A stretch of 49,780 nucleotides of DNA from assembly GCA_026415715.1 (NCBI GenBank), contig JAOAGO010000021.1:1-49780 (forward strand). The letters run 5' to 3'. How positions within the stretch are numbered: position 1 is the first letter of the stretch; each line of letters starts with the position of its first letter. The position numbers were made by a program, and so were the translations under genes. This DNA comes from Chitinophagaceae bacterium (GTDB lineage Bacteria > Bacteroidota > Bacteroidia > Chitinophagales > Chitinophagaceae). A model generated the notes under the pieces. That model made no database searches, was not told the DNA's origin, and was given only the letters and a program-made list of their open reading frames with translations. Positions 45,111 to 49,780 of the stretch are shown here, piece by piece.

Positions 45111-45138
45111 TAAAGGGCGAAGATAAAGGCTAAATGTT

Positions 45139-45169
45139 TTTCAAGTTGAAAAATAAAAACGTATTTTTG
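45139..45169 (+). promoter_or_regulatory. Promoter of the tRNA-Pro genes
   Basis: TTTC (45139-45142), exactly 19 bases, TATTTTTG (45162-45169): the -7 box is a perfect TAnnTTTG and the -33 box differs by one base. It predicts a leader of about 65 bases before the first tRNA. Confidence 0.72.
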
Positions 45170-45240
45170 CCCTTCCGCAGAGGACAAGCAGGTCCTTTCC
45201 GGTATTAAAACCAAATCACTATCAGGTTCTTAAAAATATT

Positions 45241-45314
45241 CGGGTGGTGGCGCAGCCCGGTAGCGCACTTGCATGGGGTGCAAGTGGTCGCTGGTTCGAA
45301 TCCAGTCCACCCGA
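45241..45314 (+). tRNA. tRNA-Pro (GGG)
   Basis: A 74-nt cloverleaf: acceptor CGGGTGG/CCACCCG, D stem GCGC/GCGC, anticodon stem CTTGC/GCAAG with loop ATGGGGT (anticodon GGG) and T arm GCTGG-TTCGAAT-CCAGT (last pair G-T). No CCA is encoded. Confidence 0.96.
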
Positions 45315-45318
45315 CCTT

Positions 45319-45347
45319 CGGGGGAACGCCGGGTCCCCCTTTTTTTT
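45319..45347 (+). terminator. Terminator-like hairpin between the tRNA genes
   Basis: GGGGGA-ACGCCGGG-TCCCCC followed by eight or nine T. The second tRNA gene starts directly after the T-tract. Confidence 0.7.
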
Positions 45348-45421
45348 CGGGCAGTAGCGCAGCCCGGTAGCGCACTACGTTCGGGACGTAGGGGTCGCTG
45401 GTTCGAATCCAGTCTGCCCGA
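45348..45421 (+). tRNA. tRNA-Pro (CGG)
   Basis: A 74-nt cloverleaf: acceptor CGGGCAG/CTGCCCG, D stem GCGC/GCGC, anticodon stem CTACG/CGTAG with loop TTCGGGA (anticodon CGG) and T arm GCTGG-TTCGAAT-CCAGT (last pair G-T). No CCA is encoded. It has no room for its own upstream promoter. Confidence 0.96.
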
Positions 45422-45667
45422 CTCTTTTCCTTGCCTCGCCGGCGCCTTTCATAAGTCAGCATGAATTATACTTCACAACAAAAAAACACTTTTCAGAAGG
45501 GGAATTTCGTCATACCGGGTTCTGATTTTTTATTATGTAGCCGGCGCCTGTGCTACTATCATTTTTGGTTGAGTCGCACACTTGTACGTCCGGGAATTCT
45601 ACTCAGCCATTTTCGTAAAACGTACTTCAATGCGCCACCGCAAAACGAACGAAATGTCTAGTGAAGT

Positions 45668-46231
45668 TTATACCTCGTTGCCCCAGCGGTATGTGGAAAT
45701 TTGAAAACCTGCCAAATCAAGAATACGATCAACAACCGTATCGACCAGCTTTTCTATGGTATCGGGGCGACTGTAAAAGGAAGGATTGGCCGCACAAACA
45801 ATTCCTCCGGCCAGCGTCAGGGCTTCCATGTTACGGATGTGCATCAGGTTGTAAGGCGTTTCGCGAACCACGCAAATCAGCTTTCGTCTTTCCTTTAATA
45901 CCACATCAGCAGCCCTTGAAATCAGATCGTTGGAAATGCCCTGCGCAATACGGGCCAGCATGCCCATAGAACAGGGAACAATTATCATCAAATCATATTT
46001 TCCGGAACCCGAAGCAAAGGGCGCCGAAAAATCCTGAATATCATAAATTTTGAAACGCAACTTTTTCCAATCCTCATTTCCTAACTCCGTTTTCCAAACA
46101 TCCTGTGCATTCCGGCTGAACACAACGGCTGCATCTTCATATTGAGCTTTTATCTGTTCCAGTTTTTCCAGCAACCGGGCAGCATAAATGGTGCCGCTGG
46201 CACCGGTAATGCCTATAACAATTTTTCTCAT
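45668..46231 (-). CDS. ubiX: UbiX flavin prenyltransferase
   Basis: This 187-residue flavoprotein has GITGASGTIYAARLLEKL, AAVVFSRNAQDVW, FASGSGKYDLMIIVPCSMGMLARIAQGISNDLISRAADVVLKE (family signature: IVPCSMGMLA) and LICVVRETPYNLMHIRNM. UbiX attaches dimethylallyl to FMN to make prenylated FMN, the cofactor of UbiD-type decarboxylases; the UbiD-family gene is at 18735-20657. Length is typical. It converges with the tRNA genes. Confidence 0.95.
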   Translation of the reverse strand: MRKIVIGITGASGTIYAARLLEKLEQIKAQYEDAAVVFSRNAQDVWKTELGNEDWKKLRFKIYDIQDFSAPFASGSGKYDLMIIVPCSMGMLARIAQGISNDLISRAADVVLKERRKLICVVRETPYNLMHIRNMEALTLAGGIVCAANPSFYSRPDTIEKLVDTVVDRILDLAGFQISTYRWGNEV

Positions 46232-46354
46232 TTTTTATTATTTGCTTAAATGGAAGTTCAAACGTTTGCAACAACATGAAACGAATTATTTTTTAATAAG
46301 TTCAGCAACTTTTTTTAAAATATAAACAAATTGACAAATTTTTTTTAAAAATTG

Positions 46355-46385
46355 TTTGAAATATAATGTATGCGAATTACATTTG
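46355..46385 (+). promoter_or_regulatory. Perfect Bacteroidota promoter without a gene
   Basis: TTTG (46355-46358), exactly 19 bases, TACATTTG (46378-46385): full match to TTTG-N19-TAnnTTTG. It drives the plus strand, while both flanking genes are on the minus strand. Confidence 0.82.
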
Positions 46386-46387
46386 CA

Positions 46388-46453
46388 CCCAAGATAAGGT
46401 TTAATGGTTAATGGTTTTTGATTAGACCCCCGACTTCTGCCGGGGGTTTTTTT
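46388..46453 (+). ncRNA. Candidate ~65-nt small RNA
   Basis: It lies between the perfect promoter and a strong terminator (ACCCCCG/CGGGGGT at 46426-46447, then seven T). The transcript body contains a doubled TTAATGG. The only frames inside are of five codons or less. Both neighbours are on the other strand, so no leader function for them is possible. The exact 5' end is estimated from promoter spacing. Confidence 0.65.
46426..46453 (+). terminator. Rho-independent terminator of the candidate small RNA
   Basis: A 7-bp stem ACCCCCG/CGGGGGT with an 8-base loop (ACTTCTGC) is followed by a T7 tract on the plus strand. On the minus strand no T-tract follows, so it is not the terminator of the peptidase gene at 46468. 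Confidence 0.85.
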
Positions 46454-46467
46454 ATTTTACAGCTTCG

Positions 46468-48621
46468 CTACGGCTTTGCGGTATTTTCATTTCCCAGGTG
46501 TTTTAATATCCATTGCGTCATGAGTCTCCATAAATGCATTGTTGTATTATCGGCCTGTCCGCTGATGCCGTGATTTTTATTCGGATACACCGCAACGTCA
46601 AAATCAATATTGCTTTTAACCAGCGCCGATATCATTTGCGTGGCATTCTGAAAATGCACATTGTCATCGGCCGTACCGTGAATAATGAGATATTTTCCGC
46701 GGATGCTGTCGGTAAAATAAATGGGCGAATTTTCATCATACCCTTTCGGATTTTCTTTTGGCGTACGCATGTAGCGCTCGGTATAAATATTATCATAGAA
46801 CCGCCAGCTGGTGACGGGCGCTACGGCCACCGCCGCCGAGAATACGTCATGCCCTTTGGTAATGGCCAGCGAACTCATAAAACCTCCGTAACTCCAACCC
46901 CAATGTCCTGTTTTTTCTTTATCAACATAGGCAAAACGGTGCAGCCAGCGGGCGGCATCTATCTGATCTTCTATTTCATACTTTCCCAGTTGCAGGTAGG
47001 TTTTCTTTTTAAACTCCTCGCCTCGATAGCCGGTGCCCGTATTGTCCACACTAACCACAATAAAGCCTTTCTGCGCCATCATCTGGTGCCAGGCGCTCAC
47101 GGCGCCGTAACGATTGGCTACCGTTTGAGAGCCCGGCCCGCCGTAATTACAAAACAATACCGGATATTTTTTTAAAGAATCAAAACCGTAAGGTTTCAGC
47201 ATCCAGGCATTCAGTGTATCGCCCCTGCGGTTGGGAATGCGCAGAAAAACCGCCCTGCCGAAACCGTATTCCGCCATTTTTGCTTTCAGTTTAGCATTAT
47301 CGGTAACGGTTTTGATAAGCTGTACCGACGGCTGTTTCCGTTTATCCCATGAAATGGCATATACGGTAACGGTTTGCGGCGTGTTGATATCTGACCGGAA
47401 ACTGTAAAAACGGGTAAAGTTCTTGTTCATCTCAATCCGATGCCAGTATTCGCCTTGCGTAAGCTGCCGCGTATTTCTCCCTTTCAGATCGGATACAAAA
47501 AGATTACGGTCCATCGGGCGGGGATATGCCATGGTATAATACACCAGGCCGTTTTTTTCATCAATGCCGTTGATTTCAGTTACTTCGTAATTTCCGCCAC
47601 TAATCTGCAGTTTTGTTTTTCCGTCCATACCGTACAGATAAATATGACGGAACCCGTTCATTTCGCTGGTAAATAAAAAATGTTTTCCGTCTTTCAGCCA
47701 GTACCAGTCATCGTGGATTTCAATGTAATATTTATTGGTTTCACGGTATAGCAGGCGGCTTGCCCCGGTAGCGGCGTCGGTCAAAAGCAGCCTGAGCTCG
47801 TTTTGATGGCGATTCATCCAGAACACAACCAGCTTGCCGTCGTCCTGCGTCCATTTGATGCGGGGAATGTAAATATCTCCGGGCTCATACTGCGCTTTTA
47901 CGGTTTTACCGGCGGTTACGTCGTAAATATGAATTTCAACTACCGAGTTATCCTCGCCGGCTTTCGGATATTTGTAGCGGTACTCTTTGTTGTATCCGTT
48001 GTCGTAATAAATCAGATTGTATTCTTTCACCCGGCTTTCGTCAAAACGATAATAAGCCAGATAGCTTCCTTTGGGGCTCCACTCGTAGGCTTTGGTAAAC
48101 TCAAATTCTTCTTCATACACCCAGTCGCAGTTTCCGTTGATGATATGATTCCATTGCCCGTCGGTGGTTACGGGAGTATGCCTGCCCGAAGCTATATCAT
48201 ACAAGATCAGATTATTGTTTTCCACAAAGGCGATTTTTTTTCCGTCGGGAGAAAACGAAGGATGCAAAACCTTTCTGCGGGAAAGTTTTTGTAAGGTGTT
48301 ATTCTTCCGATGATAGAGATATACATACGATTTGGAAGACCGGCGATAGATGGGCTCCGTTTCCTTCAGCAGCATTACGGTTCCGGAATCTGAAGGATGA
48401 TAAATGATCTGATCGGCCTCGCCGAAAGGGTTTCCGTGTTCATCTTTCAGTTCTTTGAGTGAAATTTCAGGCGCTGCCTTTTCGTCTTCAAATACAACCC
48501 GAACCGGATCGCCCCGAAAAGTTCCTTTTTTGTAAATGTCTTCCAGCGTGATGAATTTGATTTGAGAAAATGCGGCCAAAGGACAAATCAGTATTATCAA
48601 CAACTTTATCCGGATATTCAT
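46468..48621 (-). CDS. S9 family peptidase (dipeptidyl peptidase IV-like)
   Basis: This 717-residue secreted serine peptidase has a signal peptide (MNIRIKLLIILICPLAAFS), a DPP-IV N-terminal beta-propeller (about 40-450; YHPSDSGTVMLLKE, LSRRKVLHPSFSPDGKKIAF, WSPKGSYLAYYRFDESRV) and a C-terminal alpha/beta hydrolase. The nucleophile is Ser in GHWGWSYGGFMSSLA, the Asp is in GTADDNVHFQ and the His in YPNKNHGISG. DPP-IV enzymes release Xaa-Pro dipeptides from peptides; the DESRV Arg/Glu segment fits the substrate-binding EE region (VYEEEFEF). Typical of peptide-using Bacteroidota. Located in the periplasm or outer envelope. Confidence 0.95.
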   Translation of the reverse strand: MNIRIKLLIILICPLAAFSQIKFITLEDIYKKGTFRGDPVRVVFEDEKAAPEISLKELKDEHGNPFGEADQIIYHPSDSGTVMLLKETEPIYRRSSKSYVYLYHRKNNTLQKLSRRKVLHPSFSPDGKKIAFVENNNLILYDIASGRHTPVTTDGQWNHIINGNCDWVYEEEFEFTKAYEWSPKGSYLAYYRFDESRVKEYNLIYYDNGYNKEYRYKYPKAGEDNSVVEIHIYDVTAGKTVKAQYEPGDIYIPRIKWTQDDGKLVVFWMNRHQNELRLLLTDAATGASRLLYRETNKYYIEIHDDWYWLKDGKHFLFTSEMNGFRHIYLYGMDGKTKLQISGGNYEVTEINGIDEKNGLVYYTMAYPRPMDRNLFVSDLKGRNTRQLTQGEYWHRIEMNKNFTRFYSFRSDINTPQTVTVYAISWDKRKQPSVQLIKTVTDNAKLKAKMAEYGFGRAVFLRIPNRRGDTLNAWMLKPYGFDSLKKYPVLFCNYGGPGSQTVANRYGAVSAWHQMMAQKGFIVVSVDNTGTGYRGEEFKKKTYLQLGKYEIEDQIDAARWLHRFAYVDKEKTGHWGWSYGGFMSSLAITKGHDVFSAAVAVAPVTSWRFYDNIYTERYMRTPKENPKGYDENSPIYFTDSIRGKYLIIHGTADDNVHFQNATQMISALVKSNIDFDVAVYPNKNHGISGQADNTTMHLWRLMTQWILKHLGNENTAKP

Positions 48622-48821
48622 AAGCGTTTTTTTTATAAATGTAGGATAATGTTTTGAAATATAAGGCGCTCTGAAAAAGCTTCAGCCTGATAAATATCAG
48701 GCAGTAACCAGGGATAATTTTTTTAAACAGAAAAAAATATATGAACAAGTGGTAAAATGAAAAATTTCTTTTGCTGTTTCCGGATTCAGAAAAACAGGGG
48801 CAAAATTGAAAAAGAAAAAAA

Positions 48822-49479
48822 TTAAAATGTCAAGCCTTCTTTCATTGCCTTTACGGCTAAGGCCGAGCGGCACTTTACGCTGAAATGTTTAAAGAGTTTT
48901 TCCCTCAGATATTCCACATGCCTAGTATACATGCAAGTTGTTTTTGCAATTTCCTTATAAGGTTTGTCAGTGCAGATATGTTTAATAAATTCAAGTTCTT
49001 CATCGGTAAGGCCGTTTTCTATTTCATGCAATTTGTTTTGCAGCGCTTTTTTCATAAGCCGTGCAGCCGTATGGTCGCTGAAATAATAACCGGTACGCTG
49101 CGTTTCTTCGATGGCTTTTTTTAATACTTGGAGTTTCTTCATTTTTATTGAGATAGCCTCTGGCGCCCAAACGAATAATCTGTAAAATCAGCTCTTCGCT
49201 GTGGTAGCCGGTCAGCACAATGACTTTGATATCGGGAAAATCATTTTTCAACGCTTTCAGCGTTTCATAGCCGTCCATTACCGGCATATTCAGATCCAGC
49301 AACACAATATCCGGCTGACGCCGGGGCCGGATGTTATCCAGTAACTCCCTGCCGTTGGCCGCCTCAAGAATCACTTTATACGAATCCCAGGTATTGATTT
49401 GTATGCTTATAGCTTGCCTGAACAAAGTATGATCTTCGGCTATGGCTATTTTGATGATTTCATTATCTGCTAATCCCAT
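48822..49479 (-). pseudogene. NarL/LuxR-type response regulator with a frameshift
   Basis: The first part (from 49479) is a receiver domain: IAIAEDHTLFRQAISIQIN, the phosphoacceptor Asp in IVLLDLNMPVMDGYETL, VIVLTGYHSEE and LGARGYLNKN. The second part, in another frame to 48822, is a LuxR-type HTH: GYYFSDHTAARLMKKAL and LTDEELEFIKHICTDKPYKE. Removing one A from the A7 run (complement of 49116-49122) joins the frames seamlessly as PSIKKAIEETQRTGYYFSD and gives a 218-residue protein, the normal length of the family. It is thus a broken, slippery or phase-variable gene. No cognate sensor kinase is visible. Confidence 0.85.
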
Positions 49480-49641
49480 ATACCAAAATTTGAAAAGTGA
49501 AAGAATAAAACAACCGATTCGAATTCATGAAAAAAATTGCGGGGGGAGGGAGTCCATAATGAAATACATTAGTTTTAGAATCTAAATATAATTGCTTTGT
49601 TGAAAAAACCACTGTAAGTTATAATAAATTAACGAGTAAGT

Positions 49642-49780
49642 TCAAGTCATAAGTGCAATTTTTTTAAGTAGCACTTGATTAGGAGTTAAGTAATTAAATT
49701 TTTTTACGGGTCTGTTGTTAATTTTATTTTCAATTTCTTTCACCATCTCATCGGTTACAAAATTAAGGTTTGTTTTCTTA
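49642..49780 (-). mobile_element. IS30-family transposase, C-terminal fragment at the contig end
   Basis: The minus-strand frame entering from the right edge encodes 45 residues that end in TDEMVKEIENKINNRPVKKF, then NYLTPNQVLLKKIALMT and TGA. The motif NNRPVKKFNYLTPNQV is the C-terminal signature of IS30-type DDE transposases. The stop lies next to the IS end: the segment TTGCACTTATGACTTGAAC, spanning the stop codon, is like the terminal inverted repeat of Bacteroidota IS30 elements. The remainder lies outside the window; the contig probably broke in the repeated element. Confidence 0.82.

Noticed and set aside
45205-45462. An 85-codon minus-strand frame across the tRNA genes (contains [12 protein letters not shown])
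   Set aside because: It is the antisense of two tRNA-Pro genes. This translation is a well-known false protein in databases.
45461-45661. A 66-codon plus-strand frame after the tRNA genes
   Set aside because: Composition is unlike a protein (many Arg, Cys and aromatic residues at random), and no neighbour or promoter supports it. I see nothing else in 45422-45667.

Overview
The window comes from a Bacteroidota genome, most likely the Chitinophagales/Sphingobacteriales side of the phylum; genus cannot be told. Evidence: a PorP/SprF protein beside a giant PKD-repeat adhesin with a type B (gliding-associated) C-terminal sorting domain, a PorW/SprE-like TPR protein, a 'putative porin', DUF4199, a bactofilin operon, Bacteroidota-type promoters (TTTG-N19-TAnnTTTG) and an absence of clear Shine-Dalgarno sequences. 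Most genes look like ordinary chromosomal genes. Both ends look like assembly breaks: the first 19 bases are the Nextera/Tn5 mosaic-end adapter, and the last 139 bases are the 3' end of an IS30-family transposase.

Layout. 20-1487: truncated secreted subtilase. 1587-3979: DapA-family aldolase/deaminase plus alpha-ketoglutarate-semialdehyde-type dehydrogenase, probably hydroxyproline catabolism. 4158-6250: BlaI-type repressor with its operator and an M56 membrane peptidase. 6253-13023: PorP/SprF and a 1902-residue type IX secretion substrate, preceded by a very AT-rich gap with a 36-bp quasi-palindrome. 13660-17888: a secreted HMA protein, pyrE, NUDIX, thioesterase, coaD, pyrB, pyrR. 18026-20657: a beta-barrel protein and a UbiD decarboxylase (its cofactor enzyme UbiX is at 45668-46231). 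20914-25837: envelope genes, including a TlpA-type thioredoxin, an HMA protein and a large porin. 25925-26731: a conserved lipoprotein gene broken by an in-frame amber codon. 26804-28596: sucC and a GNAT. 28612-30650: a tight operon with SprT-like, two small membrane proteins (one AtpZ-like), bactofilin and a bactofilin-linked membrane protein. 30796-36188: PorW/SprE-like protein and PBP1A. 36348-39220: GNAT, saccharopine dehydrogenase-like enzyme, sirtuin. 39221-40241: about 1 kb of non-coding repeats. 40242-45110: GHMP sugar kinase, two glycosyltransferases, DUF4199 and a dihydroorotase homologue without metal ligands. 45241-45421: two tRNA-Pro genes. 46231-48621: UbiX, a candidate small RNA, and a DPP-IV-like peptidase. 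48822-49479: a response regulator gene with a frameshift in an A7 run. 49642-49780: IS30 fragment.

How they work together. The type IX secretion theme (PorP/SprF, giant adhesin, PorW/SprE) suggests surface adhesion or gliding. The pyrimidine genes pyrR-pyrB, pyrE and the PyrC-like gene suggest an aspartate transcarbamoylase with a non-catalytic PyrC' partner, as in Pseudomonas. UbiX makes the prenylated flavin that UbiD needs. No CRISPR array, prophage or defence island is visible. The least explained signals are a promoter-to-terminator unit with no gene (about 46355-46453), the repeat island at 39.5-40.2 kb with a related element at 20.7 kb, a terminator-like hairpin between the two tRNA genes, and two broken genes.
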